Positions 48,300 through 60,576 of a DNA stretch of 64,000 nucleotides are shown in pieces. How positions within the stretch are numbered: position 1 is the stretch's first letter; every line of letters begins with the position of its first letter. Under the pieces are notes generated by a model. It saw only the letters and a list, made by a program, of their open reading frames with translations. It was not told the DNA's origin and did not search any database. The stretch is from Gnetum montanum (Eukaryota; Streptophyta; Gnetopsida; Gnetales; Gnetaceae): the NCBI GenBank assembly GCA_015680685.1, contig MNCI01033465.1, positions 597,942 through 661,941 on the forward strand. Direction: 5' to 3'. The position numbers were made by a program, and so were the translations under genes.

Positions 48300-49760
48300 T
48301 TGCCTTTATCATAAAATACATTGGCCAACATATGTATTGTAATTGATAGTGTATTGTTTCATGACTCTTGATTTTGGGGTTTTTCTAGGCTAGTTTTTGG
48401 GTTCTGGTGCCTTGAAATGTCAATGCAATGGTTTGGGAGTATGAATTAATCGATTTTAGTGTCGATTTGACCCTCTGGAGTCCTTGCATGCTACCAAGAC
48501 CTAAAAAATACACTAGCCAATGTGTTTAGTATTGGTGCTAGCATAATATTTTTTTAAAAAATATTCCTTGGTGTTTTAGACTTGAAATTTTAGCTTCAAA
48601 AGTCTTCTAGGACAATGCAAGGGTCTTAGTGTTACAAAATGATCATTTTGAGATTAAAATAGGTGGAAAAAAGTTCAATTTGGACCCCTCTAGCTAAAAA
48701 CTACACTAGCCAACATATTTTTCCCTAGCGTCAGTGTATAAATGATGAAATTCTAGTTTTTCATGCCCAAAATAAGGTCTAATTATAGCTAGCTTCATGC
48801 ACCATGGTTCTAGGCTTCTCTAGTTGAATTCCAAGCAATTTAGAGTGTCATAAGTGTGTCAAAACTACCACAAAGTTAAAAATATGCTAGCCAATGTATT
48901 TAGTGCTAATGCTAGTGTATTTCTTATGAAATTTTGGCATTTGGATGCCCATTCAACTTTGTTTCTTTGGCTTTTGGAATCACTACTTTTTACAGCTAGG
49001 GTTTTGGGCTAAGAGTGGTGATTCAGTAGATCATGGAGACTATTTTGGCCATTTCACCTTCATCCTTTATAAAAATATGTTAGCCAATGCATTTAGTATT
49101 GGAGTTAGTTTATAAATGAAAGATTTTACTAATTTTGATCACTTTTTGACTCAAATTTCAAGGTTCCATGACTATTGAAGGCTCTAGATAGGTTTGGTAA
49201 CTAGAGTGAGGTATCTAGAGGCTATTCAAATTAGTTGATGGCTTGTTCTTTACTTTTCTTGTAATTTATACACTAGCCAATGTATTTAGTCCATGCAAAA
49301 ATATTTTTAGGGTTTAATCAATTTTGACCTCTTTTTGACTCATCATTTGGTGTCTCAAGGTCACCAAAGGCTTCAGGTAGGTGTTGAGGTTAAGGTTAGT
49401 AATTTCGAAGGTCATTTGAGGCTTTATTGATGCATTTTGTATTTCATCAACCCAAAATTGTTTTTGCCAATGTATTTAGTATTAGATCCAACATGATTTT
49501 GGAGGATGTAAAGGTTTTGATACCTTGTTGATAGGATTTTCAAGGTTTTAGGGTTGTCGAAGACTTCTATTAGGGTTTGGGGTTGGTCTTGGTGGTTTTG
49601 GAGATCACTTGAAGGTCTTGTTTGTGTATTTCATCACCATTAATTATATAAATATGCTAGTCAACCTATCGTTTCCCTGTGGCTAGCATATTAATACTTA
49701 GAATGCTTTGATTTAGGTGTTTTAGGTCATTTTATAACACTTAGGATCTTTTGGTGGTAA
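48300..49760 (+). repeat. Array of eight units with about 190-bp period
   Basis: The core CACTAGCCAATGTATTTAGT recurs with variation. Its CCAA (TCAA in the last) lies at 48,325, 48,517, 48,710, 48,891, 49,084, 49,277, 49,467 and 49,661. Spacings are 192, 193, 181, 193, 193, 190 and 194 bp. Most units add 'ttggtgctag' after the core, and several have 'ctttttgactca'. Between cores the units have diverged strongly. No unit encodes a protein. It may be a satellite-like array or an LTR-internal array. Confidence 0.85.
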
Positions 49761-52184
49761 TTCCCAGGGTTCTAGAGGTGAATGGAGCTTTCTTGACCAC
49801 AATGGATTAAGGATAGGCTATTAAGGATGCATCTTGGCCATCGTTGGAGCCTACAATCCATTCCAAGGTTTGCATATTTACTTTGGGCATCAATCCCTAG
49901 AGTATTTTTTGTTAGCATATGAAATCCCATGGTATCGAGATTTTTGCGGTGTCTTGTGGGGCACATCCAAGGTTAAAAGGTCTTTTGAAATCAAAAACCA
50001 AGAAAAAATAATGTATTTATGACTTTCTTTATGTAAACACTAAGTTCACTAAGTGTTGGATAGGCATTCTAAGGGTTATTATTTTCATTCTAAAGCATAA
50101 ATACACGAAGGGTTTCCACATTAAAAAATTCTATGCATTCTATTCTCTTGAGTTTGGTTTTTAAAGGTAACACTCAACAACAAGGCTTCTCAACCATTAT
50201 TGGCTTTAGGCTTATCTACTATCAACATATTTTTGCCATTCCCCATCACAAATGCATCATAGTTGTAAAGGAGCTAAAGATTTCACTTCAACCTTGTAAG
50301 ATGTTGAAGAGGAAAGGAGGAACAAGAAAAATATGTTAACTAGAAGAGGTAGATGCTATTTCCAAAGGCATATATCACCTCCCAAAACCCTCCATTAGTA
50401 AAGGCTCTTCTAGCATGATTTCTGTGTACCCTTCTTTCACTATTCGTTACCAATTTTTTGCTAAAGTATGGAGGCATTTTGTATTTCCTAGGCCTACTTA
50501 TTAGAAACATTTTGGTTTTATGAACATTGAATCTTTCATCTAGGTTATGTTAATTCATTCATGTTGTGATTTTGGCTAGGGCCTTTCTCTACAAAAATAT
50601 GAATTTTTCTTTAAGCCCATTCTATGCATTTTTGACTATTTTTTACCAAAAGGTGGGCAAATTTTACAATTTTTTCATAAGAATATGATGCATAATTTTC
50701 AATTTTTTAGGCCATAGGATTGTTCTATGCTATTTAATAGTCACATTAGAGGTTGAGTCATTATTTTTAGAGCTATGGTTAATTTTTTATGACTTTTTCT
50801 ATCGACTAATGCATAGTTTTTTCTTTTTAGTTTTTTTTTTCATGTTTTTAGCCTCCAAAGAATAACAATGTTGGCCTAATTTGGCTATTTTTATAACAAT
50901 TTCATAGGCTCTTAGGGATTGTTGGAATATTATAGAAGGGTTTTTTAGTAGATTGGGAATTTTTTAGATTTTTTTTTTGTAATTTCCCAAAGGTTTCACT
51001 ACATACTAATTTTTTCAATAAAAACTCAAAGTGATTCTGGGCTATTTTGTAAATTTTTTTATGCATACTATTGTAATATTGGAGTGGATTTTATATTGAT
51101 TTATGATTATCTATGATTCCTAGACTTAGAAAAAAAATTACAATTTTTTAATGAATTTTTGTGATCATGTGAACTGCCATGCATAGTTGCAATTTCAATC
51201 CTAGAGCCTGCAAGCTTCCTAGCCTACCCTAGTAGTGTTGGTCTACTTTTGATGTTATTAAAGTGTGTTGAAGATCTCTAAATGATATTTACATGGTGTA
51301 TATTGATTTTCAGCAACATCTTGAATTTTTTGAAATTTTCCCTAGCTTTCCCAATGTCTTTACTACAGCTATTTCACTGTAAATTGGTATTTTAGTCAAA
51401 ATTTCATTAAATTCAAGTTGAAAATTTTCTAGAGTTATTAGAGCATTGTTAGCATAGGCTAATATTTTTATAGCCTTGTTCTCATATTTAATGCTTGAAA
51501 TAAAAATTTTGTAATTTTTTATACATCCTTCAACCATGTGATTACCATCATTGTCTTAGGCTACTTGGTTTTTTTTTTTTTTTACTTTGTTGTTTTGAAA
51601 AAATGTCAAGAAATTTTTTTTTATCATGGTTGTAACTTTGAATTTAGTTGTTTAATCTTGTATGTCATCATTGACATTATACTTGTCCCTTTTTATTTAC
51701 ATGTTGTGAATTTTGCTTATTGTTATATAATGTTTTAATGGCTTTGTTCAATTATGCAAGGTCTTTTGAAACCCATCCTAGTAGTTGTTGAGCTTGTTAA
51801 TATTTTATGTTGCATAAACATGCAAGGACCAAATAGTATGCCCTCCCCAACATGGTCCTTAATTGTGGTTCTCTTTGGTTCAAGCCTAGGGCCAAAGAGT
51901 TCTTAGCATTTTTGCTTAAGAACTTTAGTGTGATCTTGTGATCACATTTGTCCATTGATACTATAGCTATCATTGTGGAGACACTACTGCACATTTTTTC
52001 TAGTCACATCACTAAGTTCATCGTAGATGACTCTAACACTCATGTAAAAGGAAACCATCATGATGACCCATACATACCATGAACACAGAAGTTATCCCAA
52101 ATTTGGGATATGCCTGAGTTTATTCAGTACAATGCCAAAAACATGTTGATGATAGGCCATTGAGTTCATACTTTATTTTAGAAT
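49761..52184. other. AT-rich DNA without features
   Basis: Contains T-runs (for example 51,569-51,583) and short chance open stretches. I see no retroelement domain, LTR end or tandem repeat here. Confidence 0.4.
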
Positions 52185-54430
52185 TGTAACGTCCAAAAAC
52201 ATTGGTGGCTAGAACACCAAGAGGTTATCGGGCGTACAGCCTAACCCCAGATCCGTGCGAGGGCCGTGCTAGAGAAAAATGGAAACGGGGTGCCCTAAAC
52301 AGTCTGGTTGATTAGATAGGGACTTACACAATGTACAATAACCTTTTGTGAACAATGGTTTCAAAATGTTATATGTGGAGATTTAGGCGAAGAGAGCCAT
52401 AGCGCACAGAATAGTTAAAGCATAACAGAGTATATAGCTGAGTAATAAATGTGAACTAATACACAATGATGCAAAATATAGTGAAATGAAATGAAATGAG
52501 CTTAAGTGAAAGAATGCACTTCCCCAAGATCGAGGGATTTGATCTTTGTTGAGCTAAAGAAGGTGTAGAACTGGTGTGTAGTATTTGACAAGTATAGCTT
52601 ACAATGTAACGGTATGGTCACAACCCTTGAACTGATGCCAATGGCTTGCTAACCAGAGTTGATGAGCTGATGTTTGCTAGGCTAAGAGAGATCCAGGAAG
52701 TGTTGCTGTTGGGGTTTGCTATTCACCAACCTTCTGCTTGGCAGTCTTTTCGCGAAAGCCAATCGCCAGAAAGCCAAATGTCAAAAATTTCCAATCTCCA
52801 ATCACTAGAAAGCCAAGTCAAAAAGCCAACCTTCTAAAAGCCAAGAGTAGTAGATAGACATGGTTTGGATGCCATGTGTCCCGAGTCCCACATGGCACGA
52901 ATCATGGATGTGCCATACTACCGTGTAGTGCTATGCTGTAGTGTTACGTTGATGTGCTACACTGTAGTGTATTGAGGCTGGACATGAAACCTAAGTTGTG
53001 ACCATATCATTTAGACTGCATGTGCTAGAATCCAGGGAACTACCATGATTTTACAAGAAATGCTAACAAATGCAAAGTGGAGCCTATGCTCTAGGACTAT
53101 GTATTCCCTCCTCTTGTGAGTAGGGTCAAGTGTAGGGACAACTTTGGGAATCAACAAAGGGGGTGAAAAATAAAGCAAACTACTGATCTTGTCTGTCAAG
53201 GAGGTGCTGGAGAAGAAATGATCATTGCCAACGAGTTCTACGGCTACTAGAGATGTCTTGATGCTTCTTTGCAAGTGCTACACTACCTACACTACGTTGT
53301 GCTATGCTATGTAGCGTAGTGTAGTGTAGTAACCAATTTTGAGACAAATCTTGCCCGAAAACTAGAAATACCTATCTGAGGCCTGGCTAGGCAAGCAACT
53401 TCAGCAATTAGCAACCCTACTTTTCATGATGAAAGGTCCTAGGACTTGCTGATTTCATCCTTGGGACACTTTTGGGCTTTGTGTCCTTGCTACGCTATGT
53501 AGTGTAGCATGGTGTAGCAACCAGTGTGACATGAATCCTTGCTTGATTTGCAATGCTTCATGAAGAAACTTTGCTTGGGACCCAAGGGCAAAGTGGGACA
53601 AGTAGTCTTGGAGGTTGGAGCATGGCCAAGTGCAATCCCTTTGCTAAGACCACTTGACGAAGGACCTTCGTGCATTTTGACCCTGCTACGTTGTGCTACA
53701 TTGTGTAGTGTAGCACCCAATTTGGCCTGAATTTTGACTTACTTTACAAACATTTTGTCATAGGATGTCAGTCATGTCCTAGAGTGGCAATAGAATAAAA
53801 ATGTTTTATGGTTAAGGCATGGGAAATTATGTTTCCTTCGTCAAAATAATCTGAGAGGAAGCGTTGTCATAGTAGAACCCTGTTACGCTATGCTACGCTG
53901 TGTAGTGTAGCACTCAAATGGAGATGATTTTTGATGAAACTTTCCACATTCTCCTATGTCATGCCTATCATGCTTCAAGGATGAAGTGAGGAAAGTATCT
54001 TGGAGGGCTGAATCATTGCCAACTGCATCTTCCACATCTCATTGATCACCGCATTTCCTACTATGTTGTGCAGCGTAGTGTAGTGTAGCAAGTTCCACTG
54101 TTAGAAAACTTGCCAAACTGTTTAATCCATCCTAAACACCTTTAACAGCTCCTAGCATGGTCCCTGGGTAGACTATCAACTGGGTCATGTGTCAAGCTAG
54201 GTGAGCTAGAGGGTGTAGCAAGCTTGTCAGCCCAGGAGATAGAAAATTTGCCAGACTGTATAGTCTACCCTAGTGCCTCTTTTGTGCAAACTGGCTACAT
54301 GACTAGGTGCTACATTGACTATGCTACAGAGGGTGGTAGGCAAGTTTAGAAGTAGCTTTGTTGGCACTAGGACTTCTGGGGTGTTGAACCATTTGTGTGG
54401 TACATCATGGCATTACACCTAAAGAATCAT
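52185..54430 (-). mobile_element. Tat-family LTR, copy 5 (3' LTR, 2.2 kb)
   Basis: From TGTAACGTCC at 52,185 to about 54,430, where the conserved 3' UTR begins. It shares 'gtgccctaaacagtctgg' and 'tagggactta' with the other copies but is about 1 kb longer because of an internal array. CpG is kept better than in the other four copies. The Tat pol on its right is on the minus strand, so this is the 3' LTR. The right end is approximate. Confidence 0.6.
53285..54093. repeat. LTR-internal array anchored by a palindrome
   Basis: The hairpin-like sequence GCTACGCTATGTAGTGTAGC or a close variant occurs five times. Its right arm (GTAGyA) lies at 53,325, 53,513, 53,710, 53,907 and 54,085, giving spacings of 188, 197, 197 and 178 bp. 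A further related cluster is at 52,921-52,972. The sequence between anchors is much less conserved. Confidence 0.75.
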
Positions 54431-55870
54431 GATGGCCCAAAATTTGATGGTGTTTCAATGGCCCCTCTTTGTTAACATTTGGAGGATCTGACCAAGAGAC
54501 GTTGACAAAGAATACCAAATAGCATGAAGAACAAGACCCCAACATTGCTCTTCAGTGCCCTCTTGGATGATGCTTCACTATGTTTGAGAGTACTTGGAGA
54601 GTGATGTAAGATATGGGGTAAGGGATGGATTTTAGGAAACAAAGTTAGGGAACAAATGAATGTAGAACACGACACCATGAAAACTATTGCCATAGTGTGA
54701 TCCCTCATTGGAATGCCTATGAGGGAGTTAGCATGCATGGGTTTCTCCCTTTTTGGATCTCCACCTATCACCGAAATGCTTTAGAGATGGTCGATCTATA
54801 GCTGAAATGATTGCAAAGAAGCTTTTTTTTGAGCTTTTGTGCCTTTTGTTGCACACCCATGTTCAATTGAAGGCAATCTTGTTGTCAGTGTAGGATAGTT
54901 GTTTCTTTCCTAAGATGAGTTGTGTTACATCCATATGAGGCTTTGAGCTACCTACAAAGGCTTCCCATGGGATGAGTTGTGTTACGTCCATCATGGATTT
55001 GGTGGTTGGGCATGTGAAAGGGCTTTATGTGCATTGGGAAAGCTTGCGAAGAAGATATTAGAAATTGTAAGTATAGGGAGTGGAGATTGAGTTGGCTAAA
55101 GGGAGAGTAGGATATGCACTCAAGTAGCTATGCTAATGGAAGTGGATACTTCAGAATAATGTAGTGTCTTGCTCTCGTGGTGGAACACAATTTTGAGTGA
55201 CACCATCCTGGCTTTTTTCCTACAAACACAATAGAGAGGAAACCAGAAGAAACAACCATCGAGTGAAGTGAGGGCAAAGTCTTGTTTGCTTAGGACACTA
55301 CTTGGCTAGAAAGTGTTGTGTTTAACGTGCATGATGTCCAAAGCAGGAAGGCCAGTGCAAGTTCCAACAGTGGCAAGCCGAAAAGCTTCAACAACCCTAT
55401 TGAGAATGAGCACTAAAGAGGCTAGGAATGATGATCATGCAAGTGCCTAGGAATCCCTGTCAAAGGCAGCCATCATGAAATCCAGTTGCAAGGTAAGAAT
55501 CTTAATAAATGAATGCCTTTTTGGACTTTGGCAATGGTGAGTGCTGGAGGATGGCAGCATTGTGGCTGGGCCACAATAGTGCTGGGACTCTAGCAGCAAG
55601 TGTTGATGGTGAGAGCTACGACCAAGATGTTTGGTAGTTTTAACGATAGCTCTGAAAGGTTAGCAAGATGTTAAATGACATCTCTATAAAATCAGCAAGA
55701 TGCCAGGGACAACGATGCTACATGTGTCCTAGAGGATTTTTCCTTGGCGACATGAACTTCATTCTAGAACTGCAACATCCCACCCCATGTTGTTTGATAA
55801 GCTCAAAGGTGTGCACGCTTGTTTGTGCACAATGTCACATGTGTGAGCTAGGAGGTGTTGCACTACAAAC
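54431..55870 (-). other. 3' UTR of Tat element B
   Basis: No gene. The first 130 bp match the 3' UTR blocks of Tat element A ('cccctctttg', 'ggaggatctgacc.agagac'). The rest has no recognisable content. Confidence 0.45.
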
Positions 55871-56155
55871 CTAGTTTAAGGTCTTGGTAGACCATCAGAT
55901 ATGCTAGTTTAAGATACCAGTAGACCGATGTGCTAGTTTAACATTGTAGTAGATGAGGGATGGTTAGTTTAAGATCATAGCGGATCATGCTCTGGGTGCC
56001 AGTTTATGTCATGGCCCAAAGACGTGTTGTACCAGTTTAACATCATAACGAACGTTCTATGCTAGTTTTACATCGTAGTGGATGAGCTATGCTAGTTTAT
56101 AGTCATAGAAGACTATCTATACTAGTTTTACGTCGTAGCGGATGATCTATTTACC
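55871..56155. repeat. 31-bp tandem array, nine units
   Basis: Units start at 55,871, 55,904, 55,933, 55,964, 55,999, 56,032, 56,062, 56,092 and 56,122 with a consensus near C(C/T)AGTTTA, then TC-TAG-GGA and CTATG. It sits just beyond the integrase stop in the 3' UTR. The same core, with longer units, occurs at 60,711-60,910. Confidence 0.85.
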
Positions 56156-56189
56156 TTGCTTCACATCTGGTATAGTCCTTCATGTTAAA

Positions 56190-57290
56190 AATAGTATGGC
56201 TTCAGGTACAAGTGGTTGACGAGATTTGGGAATTCATTGTCATCTACATCAGCTAGCTTGAATGCCCCATTCTCATAGTCTTTCGTGACTATGAAGGGGC
56301 CTTCCCAGTTGGCTAAGAATTTTCTCATGGGTTCACGAATGGCCTTGAGGATTAAGTCCCCCTTTTTTATCGGTCATTGGTGTACATTGCAGTGATGTTT
56401 TTGCCATTGCTTATCTTGGTACCATTCGATGTAGCTAAGTGTTTGGGGGCACTCCTCCTCTACGAAGTCAAGATTAATGATCCTTGACTCACTGTTTTGA
56501 GCCTCATCCACGATGTTTGAAAGGATCATTTAAAGTGATGGAACCTGCAATTTAAGAGGTAACACCACTTCAGATCTGTATACAAGACTGTATGGAGTCT
56601 TACCTATAGCTATTCTACATGTTGTGTGGTAAGCCCAAAGCATGTAGAGGATTTGCTCATGTCATTGCCTCTTGCTGTTGCTAAGCATCCATTTCAAAAG
56701 GTTGATAATGACTTTGTTGGTTGCCTTTGCTTGACCATTTTCCTGGGGGGCAGTATGGTAATGAGAAAGAATGTTTGATACCAAGATTTTCATAGAAGGC
56801 TTTGGTTTTTGTGCTATTGAATTATGGCCTGTTGTTAGTAATAATAGTCATGGGAAGGCCAAATCATGTTACTATGTTATCTAGAATGAAGTGGAAAACC
56901 TGTTGGGACGCGATCTTTCTAAGGGGAATAGCCTCTACCCATTTTCTAGAGTATTCGGTTGTGGTAATAATGAAACTATGCCCTATAGAAGACTTAGGTG
57001 TAATGGATCCTATGATGTCTAGTCCCCAACATTGGAAAGGTAATGTGATTTGTGTGGTATGCAATTCAGTAGGTGATACGTGTATAAGGTTTCCATGGTG
57101 TTGACATAGGTCGCATGTTCTAACCTTGGCAACACAATCATGTTTCATGCAAGGCCAATAGTAGCCTAGGTGTCTAATTTTTGCTACCATAGCCCTGGGG
57201 GCTATGTGTCCCCCACATAATCCCTCATGGACTTGATCAACAATTTTTTGTGCTTCGTCACTGCTAATGCAAGCTAGCAATATCCCATCA
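56190..57290 (-). pseudogene. Integrase of Tat element B
   Basis: Best-preserved integrase in the window. The open piece 56,864-57,280 (139 codons) has the zinc ligands H18, H25, C56 and C59, and the first catalytic Asp in GLDIIG (D89). Downstream the second catalytic position reads TNNRP where TDN is expected, so that Asp is Asn. The C-terminus at 56,190-56,340 is clean: REPMRKFLANWEGPF, NGAFKLADVDDNEFPN. No chromodomain follows, consistent with Tat. A frameshift near 56,860 and others break it. Confidence 0.85.
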
Positions 57291-57346
57291 TAAGAGCATT
57301 TGTATAAAGTGTTGCCTCCTACGAGGACATATTGTCAGGCTCGTTT

Positions 57347-57979
57347 TCATAGTGCATCCCTTTGGGTGGGTGTCAGGTTATGTGGGGGTTCACGATGTTG
57401 GAGGTATGCTTTAATGTTGTCATACCATTCTTGAGTATCCGTTGCACTTACAGATGTGATGTGTACCATATGAATGATGGGATCAGTGCATTCCACTATC
57501 GAAGCAAGCAGGGTAGCAAACATATGTGATGGCATGCTTAGTGCTAACATGGCCAATGCATCCACTATAGTGTTTTCACTGTGGAGCACATGTTGAATGT
57601 CTAAGGTTGCAAACTGCTTTAGCAAGTGTTTGGCCAAATCGTAGTAAGGTTGCAGATGTTGTGCTTTACAAGTGTATACCTCTGTTACTTGGTTAACAAT
57701 TAGTTTTGAGTCACCTTGAATTGCTAGGCTTTGGATCCCCAACTCCTGGGTTGCTAAGATGCCCCTAAGGAGACCCTCGTATTTCACCACATTGTTTGTG
57801 TAAAGGAATGTAAAGTGATCTGCGAAAGGTTGGATCTCCCTAGAGGGGAATGTGAGAATTACAGTAGCACTACTACTTTGTGTAGTTGAAGCCCTATCAA
57901 AGTGGAGAATGACTTTGAAGTCTATTGGTACTAGGCTTATGCTATTAACATGTTCATCTGGGAAATCAGGTTCTATCAC
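57347..57979 (-). CDS. Archaeal-type RNase H of Tat element B (intact frame)
   Basis: A 210-codon stop-free stretch. It holds the full catalytic set of the second RNase H of Tat elements: D28 in LHFDRAS, E68 in VVKYEGLL, D90 in GDSKLIVNQV and D140 in IVDALA. The length fits the domain. It lies between RNase H (right) and integrase (left), the order that defines Tat/Ogre elements. It would be part of a Pol polyprotein, so the Met is not a true start. In the related element A the same stretch has several TAG stops. Because neighbours are broken, no functional Pol is expected. Confidence 0.85.
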   Translation of the reverse strand: MIEPDFPDEHVNSISLVPIDFKVILHFDRASTTQSSSATVILTFPSREIQPFADHFTFLYTNNVVKYEGLLRGILATQELGIQSLAIQGDSKLIVNQVTEVYTCKAQHLQPYYDLAKHLLKQFATLDIQHVLHSENTIVDALAMLALSMPSHMFATLLASIVECTDPIIHMVHITSVSATDTQEWYDNIKAYLQHREPPHNLTPTQRDAL

Positions 57980-57997
57980 TGCCTGGTCATTGATAGG

Positions 57998-58300
57998 TTA
58001 GATTGTAAGTTGCATAGCTATTGCTTGACCTTTTACAGATGGTTGTGCTACATAGTATAGGTCAAATTCTATGGTTATGGCCTTCCATCGGGCTATCCTA
58101 ATACTTTCATATATGTTGGTTGTAATAGCCCAAAGTATGTTATTCTTGAAAATAATGTTTACTTGGCTACAAAACAAGTAATGCCTCCATTTATTAAGCG
58201 CAAATACTAAAGCACGATAATTTTTCTCTACTTTGTTGTATTTGGCTTGATAAGCTATCAAGGCATGACTTAGGTAATAGACTGGGATTTTGGAACCGTC
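57998..58300 (-). pseudogene. RNase H of Tat element B
   Basis: Reads YNKVEKNYRALVFALNKWRH, then a block with IARW, EFDLYYV and KGQAIA. These are the standard landmarks of RNase H followed by the linker in Tat elements (usually KGQAIADFLA). It joins the RT on its right with a frame break. Confidence 0.75.
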
Positions 58301-58479
58301 ATTCCTCTTTTGGCATAGTAAGGCTATGATAGATGTGTCTGAGGTGGCAAGGTAAATGTAAAATGGTTTGTCTCTCTATGGAGGGTAAACAATGGGAAGA
58401 TGAGCAAGCTCTTTCTTTAAGCTATCAAAAGCTTCTTGACATTGGTTGGTTCATTCAAAGTTGACACCCTTTTTAAGTG

Positions 58480-59632
58480 TTGCATTGGGTGTAACTTATC
58501 AATTAATCTTGTGATGAATCTCCTTATGAATTGTACCTTGCCCTATAGCCCATAGAACTCTATAAGGTTTGTAGGTGACGCTAAGTTAATGATAGATTTA
58601 ACTTTATCAGGGTCTACATGTATCCCCGTTTACAACACTACGAAACCTAACATGCATCCAGTTTTGACTTCGAAAACACACTTTCTAGAATTGAGACAAA
58701 GTTCATGCCTATGAAAATGCTGAAGAACCAAGTTTAGGTCATTTTCATAGTCAGTGACCTTTTCAGACTTAACGGCTATGTCGTCCATGTAATCATTTAG
58801 GTTCTCTAAAAGGTAATCACTAAAGATATAGGTCATCGCCCACTAGTATGTTGCTCCTACATTCTTTAGCCCAAAGGGCATCATTGTGTAGCAGAAGGTC
58901 CCCCAGGGGGTCATGAAAGTAGTTGCTATCTAATGTTCTGGGTTTATGCAGATTTGGTTGTAGCCTGAAAACCCATCCATAAAGGACAGTAAGGCATGAC
59001 CAGTTGTAGTATCGATAAGTTGGTCAATGCTAAGTAATGGGAAGTCATCCTTAATCATTGTCTTATTCAGATCCCAGAAATCTATACAAACTTGTATACC
59101 TCTTTTTTTCTTAGAAATGAAAAAGATGTTTGACACCCATTCCAAATAATCAACTGCTCGGATGAACCCAACCTAGTAGAGTTTAGTGATTTCACTATGC
59201 ACAGCTAAGGAAATCTCTGGTTCGATCTTGCAGGCTTTTTGTTTTACTACCTTGACACGTGGATCTAGTATGATATTATGTTGTATGATACGTGGGTCTA
59301 AGCCTGGCATATCTTTGTATGACAATGCAAACACTTTGGCATTGTCATTGAGAACTCTAGAGATGCTTTATTTGATTTGTGACTCTAGTAATGAGCTAAC
59401 TTTTAGTGCTCTTACCTCCTCTTTGGATGTAGTCACGGGGATTTTGGTGAGAGGGTCCTTAATTACATCACTGTCCTTTTAATCTAGAGTTTGGACCAAA
59501 TGTTCTAGCTAGTCCAAGGATGTTTCTAAGGACGCTATGTAGGTGTCAAAAGAGGATGGTTCAAAGTCTACCAACTCTACATTCAAGCATCTTGTAAACC
59601 TACAATGAGGCCTTGTCAAAATTAAGGGTGAA
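58480..59632 (-). pseudogene. Reverse transcriptase of Tat element B
   Basis: Minus strand: EWVSNIFFISKKK, CIDFWDLNKTMIKDDFP, SFMDGFSGYNQI at 58,930-59,145, then the catalytic YMDDIAVKS at 58,778-58,793 and NSRKCVFEV. Upstream are EITKLY.VGFIRA and EHLVQTLD. A few frameshifts and TAG stops only. The sequence runs into the solo LTR at 59,633. Confidence 0.85.
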
Positions 59633-60571
59633 TGATGAGCGGCTAGGTATCCCTACACCCAACCATACAAATCACGAGCTTTCACATGTGACTCGATAAA
59701 AATCCGTGGAATGTAAGCACTTAACATACACCAGACTTCTAACCAGTGAAACCTTGGGTTAGAACAGTCATTGTCATCCTAATCTCACTTGTGAAGTTCT
59801 ATTACGTTGGTTAAGTGAGACTAAGGCTAATGATTTTTATATCTTTTTAACTATCTTTTTTCAATGACTAATTGAAGTATGGAAGGTAAGGAATAAACTA
59901 TAATCTAATCTTTAAGTATCCTAGTTTATATTCTAACTACTCCTAGCATAAGTATATGGTCTGATCTTCCAAGCACGTTCTGAGCATTTCCTAACACTAC
60001 TGGGTTACCAGATGTTAAGCATCACTGGGCTTACCAAGTGTTTGGATTACGTTCGAGATGGTCATACTTATGGCTTTAATGAACTACGAATTAACAATAA
60101 CGATTGAAATTATAATAATGAAAACATAAATAATCAACAAGTAACTAATAAAGCATTAACAAGTAATTAATAAATCATAAACATTTTAAACTATTAAATG
60201 CATGAAACAACTAAGTCCAAATGCTGCAAGGTATGCTTGAATAGTTCATCTTTATTACCATCACGCCAATGGGCTCAGATACATCAATGCTCAAATAAAG
60301 ATCTGATCACTTTTCTTGCACCTGCTGCGGGCAGTTGGAAAATATTCTATCTCTTGCGGGAGCAAACTGCAAGAGCTTCGCTACTACTACCCAAAAGATT
60401 CCTAAATGAGGTGGAAGGCCCTCATATTTATAGATCCAGGAAAGGTGGCTACATAAATAGGGCCATGTCGACATAGGGTGGCTTCGTCGACGGGCTCGCA
60501 TCAATGCGGTAGTGTATACAGGGCCCCGTATACGCAGCCCAGTCGACGCATTGACTTTTGACACTTCATCA
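59633..60571 (-). mobile_element. Solo LTR with decayed target-site duplication
   Basis: 939 bp, TGATGAG to CTTCATCA, minus-strand TATAAATA at 60,425-60,432. Flanks are GTGAA (59,628-59,632) and GCAAA (60,572-60,576); both are one CpG transition away from GCGAA. The U3 carries GTCGACATA, CGTCGACGG and GTCGACGC. No internal sequence is present. Same family as the solo LTR at 11,984. Confidence 0.85.
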
Positions 60572-60576
60572 GCAAA

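Noticed and set aside
48300-49760. CRISPR-like array
   Set aside because: The repeated cores are diverged, units are about 190 bp, intervening sequence is related between units, and the context is plant retroelements.
49772-50022. Overlapping 62-64 codon open frames on both strands as a small gene
   Set aside because: No domain, no conserved copy, and both strands are equally open.
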